Notes under the pieces: model-generated
What the model was told of the DNA's origin: nothing
The model's input: the letters and a program-made list of their open reading frames with translations, nothing else
Database searches by the model: none
Assembly (NCBI GenBank): GCA_030620925.1
Contig: JAUXIQ010000074.1
Location: 1 to 8,156 of the forward strand
Reading direction: 5' to 3'
Length of the DNA stretch: 8,156 bases
Source: Nitrospinota bacterium
GTDB lineage: Bacteria > JAUXIQ01
Program-made: the position numbers and the translations under genes
In this document: positions 1 through 6,813 of the stretch, piece after piece
Layout of the letters: each line of letters starts with the position of its first letter
Position numbering within the stretch: position 1 is the first letter of the stretch

Positions 1-401
1 CGGTTGAAGTCGAAAAGGGCCAGTTTCAGGCGGGCCGATTTTTCGATACAGCCCGTGGCCAGAGCCAAAGCATACCGGCCTGAGTTTTGCAGCTGCTGAA
101 GAAAGTCGCGCGCCCCGGCCACCTCACTGTTCGATTCGGTAAATTCGTGAAGCTTGGTCTTCAGGATTTTCACGAAACCGTTCAGTAAAGCCTCTATTTC
201 TTCCGAAGTAGGGTCCCGGTGTCGGCGGGAGTGGATGATTTCTTCCACTATGCCGGTATCCGTGTAGTTCGTGTAGGAAGACCATTCGGTATTAATTCCA
301 TGGAAGCCGTGTACTTCCTGAAATGCCTGGCTGAAGGCTTCGGACTCAGCACGGTCGACGTCTATTAGTGTGCCGTCTATGTCGAAAAGCAGTAATTTCA
401 C
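1..401 (-). CDS. HAD-family hydrolase (phosphoglycolate-phosphatase-like), partial at window edge
   Basis: This is the N-terminal 133 codons of a haloacid-dehalogenase hydrolase; the rest lies beyond base 1. Motif I reads FDIDGTLID, with nucleophile Asp7 and general acid/base Asp9. A helical cap-like stretch covers about residues 15-90. Motif II is the Thr in ALATG (Thr116), followed by SARLKL, typical of phosphoglycolate phosphatase-like members. The family removes phosphate from small cytosolic metabolites through an aspartyl-phosphate; the substrate here cannot be told. I chose the GTG at 401 because motif I must sit a few residues from the start and the only other in-frame room ends at a stop near 435; the Shine-Dalgarno is poor. 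It lies 42 bases downstream of the CoA-transferase stop in the same direction, so it is probably the last visible gene of that operon. Motifs III and IV are outside the window. Confidence 0.85.
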   Translation of the reverse strand, partial: MKLLLFDIDGTLIDVDRAESEAFSQAFQEVHGFHGINTEWSSYTNYTDTGIVEEIIHSRRHRDPTSEEIEALLNGFVKILKTKLHEFTESNSEVAGARDFLQQLQNSGRYALALATGCIEKSARLKLALFDFN

Positions 402-443
402 TATCGCCGTCGGAAAAGGAGTGCGTTCATATTATTTTTATGG

Positions 444-1709
444 TTAATAGACAGCACCTTCTTCCGTCAACCTTTTAATTTCTTCGCCGGACATCCCAAG
501 AATGTCCCCCAGCACTTGATCGTTGTGCTGCCCGAGAAGCGGGGCGGGCCGCCTCACGGAGGGCTGCGTGCGGCTCAGCTTCCAGGGGACGTTAAACAGG
601 GTCTGTTCACCGAACAGGGGGTGGCGACACCGGGCATGGAGCCCCCTCGCCTGGAGGTGGGGGTCCTCATACTGTTCCTCTATACCCAGCACGGGGGCCG
701 CGGCCACGCCCGCTTCCTGCAGGAGGGCGGTGGCCTCATGCGCCGTCCGTTTCGACGTCCATTCCCCGACCAGTCTGTCCAGCAGCTCCCGGTGGTGAAG
801 CCGCTTCTGCAGACCAGAGAACCGTTCGTCCTGCGCCCATTCCTGATGCCCCAGGGCACGACAGAAGGCCAGCCACTCCTCTTCGGTCTTGACGGCTATG
901 GAGACCCACTTGTCTTCACCCTCCTCGCACAGGGCGGGATAGTTGCCGTAAGGAACCATGCGGGGATGGCGGTTGCCGGTGGGACCCATCACCCTGCCGT
1001 TAAGCTGGTAATCCAGCAATGGTTCGCCCAGGAGGGACACCATGGCCTCCAGTTGAGACATGTCTATATACTGGCCTTGCCCTGTCTTCTTGCGATGGTA
1101 GAGCGCGGTCAGCATTGCATAGACGGCGTGCACCGCGCCGTTGGGGTCTCCCAGGCCGAAGGTGAGGGTGCCCATGACCCGCCCATCCCCGTAGCCTACG
1201 GTGCTCTCCAGACCCGAGAGGCTGGTGAGGGATGGGGCATAGCTCCTCATGTTGGTCAGGGCGCCGTCCTGGCCGCCGGTGGTCATGGATATCATTATTA
1301 TGTCAGGCTTCACTTCTCGCAGTGAGTTGTAGTCCAGTCCCGCTGACTTTAATACGTGAGGGGTGAAGTTCTCCAGCACGATATCGCTCCCGGCCACGAG
1401 CTTTTTAGCTATATCCACGGCGGCGGGATGTTTCAGGTTGAGGGCGACGCAGAGCTTGTTGCGGTTGATGTTGTGATACATGGGGGTGAGCTCCATGTCC
1501 TCACCTTCCAGTTGCCTGGGTTCTACGCCCAGGATCGCCTTGTCCCTGAATTTTGCCCGGCCCATGAGGCGGACGTTGTCCAACCTGGCCCTGGACTCCA
1601 CTTTGATGACCTCAGCGCCCAGGTCGGCCAGAAAAGAGGTAGCCAGGGGGCCCGCCCATACCCAGCCGAAATCTATGACTCTTATCCCCTCAAGCAACAA
1701 CTCAGCCAT
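444..1709 (-). CDS. CaiB/BaiF (family III) CoA-transferase
   Basis: Family III CoA-transferases move CoA between carboxylic acids in the cytosol through an aspartyl-CoA intermediate. The 421-residue length is normal for the family. The N-terminal signature runs from VIDFGWVWAGPLA through LADLGAEVIKVE (residues 11-38). NRNKLCVALNLKHP (82-95) and DIVLENFTPHVL (109-120) are the usual nucleotide-fold segments. The catalytic Asp is probably Asp188 in GDPNGA, followed by ALYHRKKTGQGQYIDMSQLEA (split around 202-222), which matches the region around Asp169 of formyl-CoA transferase. The reading frame stays open upstream to a GTG at 1883, but I start at the ATG at 1709: it follows a good GGAGAGGA, it gives the usual family N-terminus, and the extra 58 codons are repeat DNA. 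The family is certain. The acid pair is unknown; benzylsuccinate- or carnitine-type substrates are only comparisons. Confidence 0.93.
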   Translation of the reverse strand: MAELLLEGIRVIDFGWVWAGPLATSFLADLGAEVIKVESRARLDNVRLMGRAKFRDKAILGVEPRQLEGEDMELTPMYHNINRNKLCVALNLKHPAAVDIAKKLVAGSDIVLENFTPHVLKSAGLDYNSLREVKPDIIMISMTTGGQDGALTNMRSYAPSLTSLSGLESTVGYGDGRVMGTLTFGLGDPNGAVHAVYAMLTALYHRKKTGQGQYIDMSQLEAMVSLLGEPLLDYQLNGRVMGPTGNRHPRMVPYGNYPALCEEGEDKWVSIAVKTEEEWLAFCRALGHQEWAQDERFSGLQKRLHHRELLDRLVGEWTSKRTAHEATALLQEAGVAAAPVLGIEEQYEDPHLQARGLHARCRHPLFGEQTLFNVPWKLSRTQPSVRRPAPLLGQHNDQVLGDILGMSGEEIKRLTEEGAVY

Positions 1710-1716
1710 CTCCCGA

Positions 1717-1724
1717 TCCTCTCC
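1717..1724 (-). promoter_or_regulatory. Ribosome binding site fixing the CoA-transferase start
   Basis: On the minus strand GGAGAGGA stands seven bases before the ATG at 1709. The GTG at 1883, which would give a longer protein, has no comparable site and the added residues come from palindromic repeats. This decides the shorter start. Confidence 0.65.
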
Positions 1725-1734
1725 AGCGGTACGC

Positions 1735-1749
1735 CCCGCGGAAGGCGGG
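1735..1749. repeat. Palindromic repeat, hairpin 1 (CCCGC-N5-GCGGG)
   Basis: Five-base arms CCCGC and GCGGG flank a five-base loop, and the unit is followed by AC on the plus strand. The same CCCGC-N5-GCGGGAC pattern recurs in hairpin 4 (1851-1867), so the two outer hairpins of the cluster are related. It lies in the gap between the sirtuin and CoA-transferase genes. Confidence 0.5.
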
Positions 1750-1765
1750 ACAGGTGCGGTTGTGA

Positions 1766-1784
1766 GGGCGTATTGCATACACCC
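1766..1784. repeat. Palindromic repeat, hairpin 2 (GGGCGTAT-TGC-ATACACCC)
   Basis: Eight-base arms with one mismatch, which becomes a G-U pair in one of the two possible transcripts, flank TGC. From memory, the perfect form of this palindrome is a common scattered intergenic repeat in some bacterial genomes; that recollection could not be checked here. Confidence 0.6.
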
Positions 1785-1789
1785 TAATA

Positions 1790-1810
1790 GGACGGGTTTC
1801 AAACCCGCCC
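1790..1810. repeat. Palindromic repeat, hairpin 3 (CGGGTTT-C-AAACCCG core)
   Basis: A perfect seven-base inverted repeat around a single C covers 1793-1807, and GG/CC pairs extend it past one mismatch. The right flank CCCCTACG fits a unit of the form GTAGGGGCGGGTTT...AAACCCGCCCC. It sits six bases from hairpin 2, so the units are packed together. Confidence 0.6.
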
Positions 1811-1843
1811 CTACGTAATGCCTTGGTGGTTTGATACTCACAG

Positions 1844-1875
1844 GGGCGATCCCGCTTGCCGCGGGACGGTCGCCC
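1844..1875. repeat. Palindromic repeat, hairpin 4 (GGGCGATCCCGC / GCGGGA-CGG-TCGCCC)
   Basis: Twelve paired bases, with a three-base bulge (CGG, 1867-1869) and a five-base loop (1856-1860), make this the strongest hairpin in the window. It starts nine bases past the sirtuin stop on the minus strand. It could protect the 3' end of that transcript or slow RNA polymerase, but no T tract follows on either strand, so I call it a repeat and not a Rho-independent terminator. Confidence 0.65.
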
Positions 1876-1883
1876 TTTCTCAC

Positions 1884-2672
1884 TCAGGCCCTGTCCATGC
1901 GCTGTTCCACCGATTTCAGGATGGCGTCCATGGCCTCGCCCGCGCTGCCCCGGATGATGTAGTCGGCGAAAGAGTCCAGGTCGGTGGGCTCCCGGTTGAC
2001 GATGATCAGGCTTGCCCCGCTGCGCTTGGCGACTACAGGCATGCTTGCGGCGGGATAGACCACCAGCGAAGAGCCGATGACTATGAACACGTCGCAGTTC
2101 TTTGAGGCGTGCTCGGCTTTCAGCATGGCTTGGGCGGGCATGGCCTCGCCGAATGCTATGGCCTCGTGCTTGAGGATGCCCGCACAGTGGTGGCATTCGG
2201 GTATCTCCACGCCGTCTTCCAGAACGGCCTGAATCTCCTGGGCCGTGTAGCGCTGTCCGCAGCTCAGGCATCTTATGTAGCGCATGGTACCGTGGAGCTC
2301 GACCACCTTGCTTTCAGAGTTGCCCGCTTTCTGGTGGAGGTAGTCCACGTTCTGGGTGATGATGCAGACCAGTTTGTTCATCTCCTCCAGGCGGACCACG
2401 GCCTGATGGGCGGGGTTGGGCTCGGCGTTTTCCAGTACTGGGGCGAACTCTTTGGCCAGTTGCCACATGAGCTTGCGTGAGTTTTCGCTGGACATGAATT
2501 TCTGATAGGTGAATTCTTCGGGGTCGTAGCGCTCCCAGAGGCCGCCGGCACTCCGGAAATCGGGAATCCCCGATTCCGTGCTGATGCCTGCCCCGGTGAA
2601 GACCACCACAGAGTTGGCGCCGTGTATCAGGTCCGCCACGGTTTCGATGGTTTGTTGATGCTCCTGAGACAT
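1884..2672 (-). CDS. Sir2-family NAD-dependent protein deacylase (sirtuin)
   Basis: Sirtuins remove acetyl or other acyl groups from lysine, splitting NAD+ into nicotinamide and O-acyl-ADP-ribose. The 262-residue protein has the full set of motifs: GAGIS (27-31) and GIPDFRS (35-41) for NAD binding, TQNVDYLH (106-113), catalytic His127 in VELHGT, and a four-Cys zinc site (Cys135, Cys138, Cys160, Cys163). GSS (200-202) and NRE (226-228) complete the NAD fold. Small departures are GSS where GTS is usual and KHEAIAFGEAMP where RPxVVxFGExLP is usual. The start gives a normal 26 residues before GAGIS; a GGGAG lies ten bases upstream. That start is inside the amidohydrolase gene (46-base overlap), which suggests coupled translation. 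Family is sure; acyl preference is not. The Tyr/Arg pair of CobB/SIRT5-type desuccinylases is not evident, so a deacetylase is more likely. Confidence 0.94.
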   Translation of the reverse strand: MSQEHQQTIETVADLIHGANSVVVFTGAGISTESGIPDFRSAGGLWERYDPEEFTYQKFMSSENSRKLMWQLAKEFAPVLENAEPNPAHQAVVRLEEMNKLVCIITQNVDYLHQKAGNSESKVVELHGTMRYIRCLSCGQRYTAQEIQAVLEDGVEIPECHHCAGILKHEAIAFGEAMPAQAMLKAEHASKNCDVFIVIGSSLVVYPAASMPVVAKRSGASLIIVNREPTDLDSFADYIIRGSAGEAMDAILKSVEQRMDRA

Positions 2673-4066
2673 TTTTCCGTCGCTCCCATTTTAAAAGAAT
2701 CTTTCTCAGACAGCCATCTCACGTATTTACCTTTTCCGGCTCCCCCCACGATCTGCCCGTCTTTCATAACCACCTCGCCCCGTACCATGGTGAGCACCGG
2801 CCAGCCCTTGAGCTTCCAGCCATCGTAGATGGTGAAGTCGGACATCGAGCCCAGCAGCTCGGGGGTGACCGTCTTCTCCAGGTCCATGTCCACCATGACC
2901 AGGTCGGCGTCGCTGCCCACGCTTATGGTTCCCTTGCGGGGGTAGAGTCCGAATATCTTGGCCGTGTTGCAGGAGGACACCTCGGCCACCTTCTGGATGG
3001 ATATGCGACCCCGGTTGACCCCTTCACTGAGCAGTACGGGAAGGATGGTGGCCACGCCGGGAAAGCCGGGCATGGCGGACCAGATGTCTCCTTCCTTCTT
3101 TTTACTCAGAAAACCCCCATGATCGGAGGCCACGGTATCTATTACTCCGCTGCGCAGCCCCTCCCACATGGCCTCCACGTCTTTTTCCGTTCTCAGGGGC
3201 GGGTTGACCTTGCCCAGGTTGCCCAGAGGCGCATCTTTTGTGTGGGTGAGGTAGTGGGAGCAGGTTTCGCCGTAAGCGCTGACTCCCTCCGCCTTGTATT
3301 GGGCCAGCTTCTTCACGCTGTCGGCGGCGCTCATATGAACGAAGTAGACCGGACAACCGGTGATCTGGCTGAAATATAAGGCCCGCTGAACGTTCTCCGC
3401 CTCGGCGAAGCCGGGCCGTGCTTCTTCCCAGGCAGGCAGGTCGTCTCGGCCGGCGTCCATGAGGCGCTGCTTTAGAGTGGCTATCAGCTCATTGTTTTCC
3501 GCATGAATACAGGTAACGGTGCCCGGATGTTTCCCCACTTCCTCCAGCGCGCTGAAGAGGAAGCCGTCGTCTATATCCCGGGGGAGACCCACCTGTTTCG
3601 CCTCCTGTCCCTTGTAGCCCATAAAAATCTTGAAGGAGCGCACGCCGAAGTCCTGCACGTAGGTTTTAATATCGGCCAGGCTCTCCTCGGAGACGAGCAT
3701 TATATGGAAGGCGAAATCCACGTGGGAACGGGATTCCCCCAACTCCACTACTTTGTTTAAGTCCGCATACCTGCCGGCCAGGAAGTGGTGGTGGATGATG
3801 GTGGTGACTCCGCCTATAGCGGAAGAGGCGGTTTCGGTTGTGAAATGCTCGTCGAAAGGCCCTGCGAAACCCAGGTGCACGTGCGGGTCCAGGGCCCCCG
3901 GGAGGATGTATTTCTCCCCGGCGTCTATTATCTGATCAGCCTCCAGACTGGCTTCATCCTGGTAGATGCCCTGGATGGAGCCGTCTTTTATGCCCAGGCA
4001 GGCCCGGACGACGCCTTGCTCTGGGATCACCAGTTGTGCGTTTTTAATAAGAGTATCCATGGCCAT
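2627..4066 (-). CDS. Hydantoinase/dihydropyrimidinase-like cyclic amidohydrolase
   Basis: This cytosolic metal-dependent amidohydrolase should open cyclic amide rings such as hydantoins, dihydropyrimidines or allantoin. The 479 residues carry all expected metal ligands of a binuclear site: His62 and His64 (DPHVHLG), Lys146 as the carbamylated bridge (SFKIFMGYKG), His188 (CIHAEN), His244 (FVHMSA) and Asp315 (ASDHGG). Tyr151, five residues after the Lys, matches the substrate-gating Tyr of D-hydantoinases. The PGFPGVATILPVLL segment (333-346) looks more like allantoinase or dihydroorotase than classical hydantoinase, so the substrate is open. Residues 92-94 are an odd His triplet. I start at the ATG at 4066 because GGAGGAG lies nine bases upstream; the frame extends further to 4138. 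The C-terminus runs about 27 residues past the usual end and overlaps the sirtuin start. It is the first gene of the minus-strand block. Confidence 0.9.
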   Translation of the reverse strand: MAMDTLIKNAQLVIPEQGVVRACLGIKDGSIQGIYQDEASLEADQIIDAGEKYILPGALDPHVHLGFAGPFDEHFTTETASSAIGGVTTIIHHHFLAGRYADLNKVVELGESRSHVDFAFHIMLVSEESLADIKTYVQDFGVRSFKIFMGYKGQEAKQVGLPRDIDDGFLFSALEEVGKHPGTVTCIHAENNELIATLKQRLMDAGRDDLPAWEEARPGFAEAENVQRALYFSQITGCPVYFVHMSAADSVKKLAQYKAEGVSAYGETCSHYLTHTKDAPLGNLGKVNPPLRTEKDVEAMWEGLRSGVIDTVASDHGGFLSKKKEGDIWSAMPGFPGVATILPVLLSEGVNRGRISIQKVAEVSSCNTAKIFGLYPRKGTISVGSDADLVMVDMDLEKTVTPELLGSMSDFTIYDGWKLKGWPVLTMVRGEVVMKDGQIVGGAGKGKYVRWLSEKDSFKMGATEKCLRSINKPSKPWRT

Positions 4067-4075
4067 TTTGGTTCG

Positions 4076-4082
4076 CTCCTCC
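4076..4082 (-). promoter_or_regulatory. Ribosome binding site fixing the amidohydrolase start
   Basis: GGAGGAG on the minus strand lies nine bases before the ATG at 4066. The second ATG at 4060 would be 15 bases away and the upstream ATG at 4138 has no such site, so 4066 is the best start. Confidence 0.65.
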
Positions 4083-4253
4083 GCTATAGCTGTATCATGT
4101 TCAGGTGTCCCCGGAAATTTCGAGTGAAAGGGTAACACAGTTTTATGAAAAATGGAACCGAAACAGTTGACTCTCCTGGAGAATAAGGAGACCGCTATTG
4201 CGGGTATGAGAGTTTTCTGCTATGGTAAATTCAGCCGAAATACCTTCTATTGT

Positions 4254-4281
4254 TTGCCGGATGAGTAAGTGTGTTTATATT
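4254..4281 (+). promoter_or_regulatory. Possible sigma-70-type promoter for trxB-pepA
   Basis: TTGCCG (4254-4259) and TATATT (4276-4281) are separated by 16 bases and match the consensus at four and five of six positions. Transcription would start near 4288, giving a short leader before the trxB ATG at 4317. It lies in the 250-base gap between divergent genes, where a promoter is expected. The call is by eye only. Confidence 0.35.
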
Positions 4282-4316
4282 TACAGTTATACGAGAAAAG
4301 GGAGTAAGAACGGGCG

Positions 4317-5243
4317 ATGGATCAGAATGATTTTGATGTGATCATACTGGGAGGCGGTCCTGCCGGACTCACTGCGGGCCTTTACGCTTCGCGGGCCATG
4401 CTGAAAACGCTATTGTTGGAGAGAGCTGTCACGGGAGGACAGGCTGCTATCACCGATGCCATAGAGAATTATCCCGGCTTCCCCGACGGCGTGATCGGCC
4501 CCGAGCTTATGGAGAAGTTCCAGAAGCAGGCCCAGCGCTTCGGCCTTGAAATGAGGCTGGAGGCTGCTGCCGGGATTTCCTCACGGGGGAAGGAACGTGT
4601 CGTTCACGTGGGGGACAAGGAATACAGAGCCGGGGCGATCATCATCACCACCGGCTCCGACCCTAATAAGCTGGGCGTAGCCCGGGAACAGGAGCTGACG
4701 GGGAAAGGGGTATCCTACTGTGCGACGTGCGATGGGCCCTTCTTCCGTGATGCAGAAATAATATTGGTCGGCGGCGGCAATTCGGCCCTGGATGAGGGCC
4801 TCTTCCTGACGCGTTTCGTCAGTAAACTTAACATTGTGCATCGCAGGGACCAACTGCGGGCGGACAAAATCTACCAGGAAAAAGCTTTCGCCCACCCCAA
4901 GGTGGATTTCATCTGGGATTCCGTCGTGGATGAGATAGTGGGTGAGGATATGGTGCAGGCGGTGAAGCTCAAGAACGTTAAATCAGGCGAAATAATCGAA
5001 AGGCCCACCGAGGGTGTTTTCATTTTCATCGGCACTACCCCCAACACCCAGTTCCTCGAGGGGGCCGTCGAACTCGATGAGCGCGGGTATATCGTGACCA
5101 ACGAGAAGCTGGAGACCTCGATGCCGGGGGTGTGGGCCGCCGGTGATGTGCAGGACTCATTATACCGGCAGGTGGTTACGTCTGCCGGGCAGGGCTGCGC
5201 GGCGGCCATGGAAGTTGAGAAATACCTTGCCGGGCTGGAATAA
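4317..5243 (+). CDS. trxB: Thioredoxin reductase (NADPH)
   Basis: A 308-residue flavoenzyme that passes electrons from NADPH through FAD and a redox disulfide to thioredoxin in the cytosol. The FAD-binding GGGPAG is at residues 12-17, the NADPH domain has GGGNSA at 152-157, and the active disulfide is CATC (Cys135-Cys138). HRRDQLRA (175-182) contains the arginines that hold the 2'-phosphate of NADPH, so NADPH and not NADH is expected. AGDV (275-278) and the QVVTSAGQGCAAA stretch complete the C-terminal FAD contact. Length and layout are those of classic low-molecular-weight TrxB. The ATG start leaves the FAD motif at its usual distance; a GGGAG lies 12 bases upstream, slightly far. pepA follows 37 bases downstream in the same direction. 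No thioredoxin gene is in the window. Confidence 0.96.
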   Translation: MDQNDFDVIILGGGPAGLTAGLYASRAMLKTLLLERAVTGGQAAITDAIENYPGFPDGVIGPELMEKFQKQAQRFGLEMRLEAAAGISSRGKERVVHVGDKEYRAGAIIITTGSDPNKLGVAREQELTGKGVSYCATCDGPFFRDAEIILVGGGNSALDEGLFLTRFVSKLNIVHRRDQLRADKIYQEKAFAHPKVDFIWDSVVDEIVGEDMVQAVKLKNVKSGEIIERPTEGVFIFIGTTPNTQFLEGAVELDERGYIVTNEKLETSMPGVWAAGDVQDSLYRQVVTSAGQGCAAAMEVEKYLAGLE

Positions 5244-5280
5244 TGCGGCCAGACCTTAAGGAGAAAGGCGAGAGCAGAAT

Positions 5281-6780
5281 ATGAAAGTAGAGGAATACTA
5301 CGGCGATATTACCGGGTTTTCGGGAGATGCGATAATTGTTTTTCACGTTGAAGACTCCGGGAGGTTTTTCCGCACCACCCAGAGAATCGACCGATCTTTA
5401 GACGGTGCCCTGAAAGAACTGGCCGGAAAGGGCGAGATAAACGGCAAATCGGGTGGACGGACGACAGTGCACACCTTCGGAAAGATCAAGTCGTACAGGG
5501 TAATGGTGGCCGGGCTCGGTAAGAAGGATGCGGTGGTTCCTGAGACGATGAGGAGCGCCGTGGCAGAATGCTGCAAGGCGCTTAAACAGACGGGAGCAAA
5601 GAAGGTGGGGGTGACCATCCAGTATCCCGAGCTGGAGGGTATAGATGTCCAGGGCATGGCTCAGTGCGTCACCGAAGGAGCCATTCTGGGTCTTTACGTC
5701 TACGACAAGTATAAGGAAAAGAAGGAAGACAATAAGCAGGAGATAGCCGAGCTGTACCTGTTATCCTCGGATAGAAAGGTGAAGGGGGCCGTCTCCGAAG
5801 GGAGGGAGCGGGGAGAAATATCGGCGGATGCGGCCATCTACGCCAGGGACATGGTGAATGAGCCCGCCAACATTATGACTCCCACCCGGATGGCGGAGTG
5901 CGCCCAGGAAGTGGCTGATGCCTCGGGTCTCGAGTTCGATAGCTTCGGCAGGGAGAAGATGGAGGAGTTGGGCATGGGGGCCCTTCTGGGGGTGGCCAGA
6001 GGCAGCCATCAGCCGCCCCGTCTGATAGAGCTCAGCTACAAAGCCCCCGGGGCAAGCAAAGAACACGTCTTCCTGGTGGGCAAGGGTATAACCTTCGATT
6101 CGGGAGGCATCTCCATTAAACCATCGGCGGGCATGGACGAAATGAAGGGGGATATGGCGGGGGGGGCCGCGGTTATTTCCGCCATGAAGGCCATAGGTCG
6201 CTTGAAACCGAAGGTCAACGTTTCGGGCATCGTCCCGGCAACGGAAAACATGCCCGGTGGCTCGGCAACCCGGCCCGGCGACATCCTCAAAGCCATGAAC
6301 GGAAAGACCATAGAGGTACTCAACACCGATGCTGAGGGGCGCCTGATCCTGGCCGACGCCCTGTCCTATGCCCGCAGCCTGGGGGCCACGCGCATGGTGG
6401 ATTTGGCTACCCTCACCGGCGCCTGCGTGGTTGCTCTGGGCACCGTTTGCACCGGCTTATTCGGCAACGACCAGGAGCTCATCGACAGGGTAATAAAAGC
6501 CGGAGATGAAGCCGGCGAAAAGATGTGGCAACTCCCCCTCTTTGACGAGTACCGGGAACAGATTAGAGGAGATTTCGCCGACATAAAGAACGTGGGAGGC
6601 CGGGAAGCGGGAGCAATAACGGCGGCCATGTTCTTAAAGGATTTCGCGGAGGATACCCCCTGGGTACACCTGGATATAGCGGGGACCTCTTTTGCCTCCA
6701 AGGCTAAAGGTTACCTTCAAAAGGGGGGGACGGGTGTCGCGGTGAGGACGCTGATAAACTTTGTGCTCGCCAAAACCTGA
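5281..6780 (+). CDS. pepA: Leucyl aminopeptidase (M17 family)
   Basis: A cytosolic two-metal exopeptidase that releases N-terminal residues, preferring leucine, and normally forms hexamers. The 499 residues match the family length. All active-site residues are seen with the same spacing as in bovine lens aminopeptidase: Lys268 and Asp273 (VGKGITFDSGG), Lys280 (SIKPSAG), Asp291 (KGDMAGG), and Asp350, Glu352, Arg354 in the NTDAEGRL signature (348-355). The N-terminal macro-like domain covers roughly residues 1-165 and ends in a highly charged linker (KYKEKKEDNKQE, 143-154). Some PepA proteins also bind DNA (Xer recombination, car operon in E. coli); nothing here shows that role. AAGGAG lies 17 bases upstream of the ATG, which is long, so a closer GGCGAGAG may be used instead. 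It is probably cotranscribed with trxB and with the small membrane protein 33 bases downstream. Confidence 0.96.
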   Translation: MKVEEYYGDITGFSGDAIIVFHVEDSGRFFRTTQRIDRSLDGALKELAGKGEINGKSGGRTTVHTFGKIKSYRVMVAGLGKKDAVVPETMRSAVAECCKALKQTGAKKVGVTIQYPELEGIDVQGMAQCVTEGAILGLYVYDKYKEKKEDNKQEIAELYLLSSDRKVKGAVSEGRERGEISADAAIYARDMVNEPANIMTPTRMAECAQEVADASGLEFDSFGREKMEELGMGALLGVARGSHQPPRLIELSYKAPGASKEHVFLVGKGITFDSGGISIKPSAGMDEMKGDMAGGAAVISAMKAIGRLKPKVNVSGIVPATENMPGGSATRPGDILKAMNGKTIEVLNTDAEGRLILADALSYARSLGATRMVDLATLTGACVVALGTVCTGLFGNDQELIDRVIKAGDEAGEKMWQLPLFDEYREQIRGDFADIKNVGGREAGAITAAMFLKDFAEDTPWVHLDIAGTSFASKAKGYLQKGGTGVAVRTLINFVLAKT

Positions 6781-6813
6781 GAAGTCAAACCCATTATCAG
6801 AGAGGGAGCGATC

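Noticed and set aside
516-1325. Long plus-strand ORF (269 codons) opposite the CoA-transferase
   Set aside because: It is antisense to a clear enzyme gene, its protein has no recognisable domain, and GC-rich third positions of the real gene explain the lack of stops.
1710-1883. N-terminal extension of the CoA-transferase frame to a GTG at 1883 (58 more codons)
   Set aside because: The extra residues do not resemble the family, come from palindromic repeat DNA, and the ATG at 1709 has a good ribosome site.
1702-2271. Minus-strand 189-codon ORF overlapping the sirtuin and the repeat gap
   Set aside because: It is an alternative frame of the sirtuin with a low-complexity Arg/Gly/His-rich translation and no motif.
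4067-4138. Amidohydrolase start at the ATG at 4138
   Set aside because: It adds 24 residues not seen at the usual family N-terminus, and GGAGGAG points to the ATG at 4066.
4171-4181. Small palindrome TCTCC-T-GGAGA in the divergent gap
   Set aside because: Five-base arms with a one-base centre cannot form a stable hairpin, and no second copy or promoter element beside it supports an operator.
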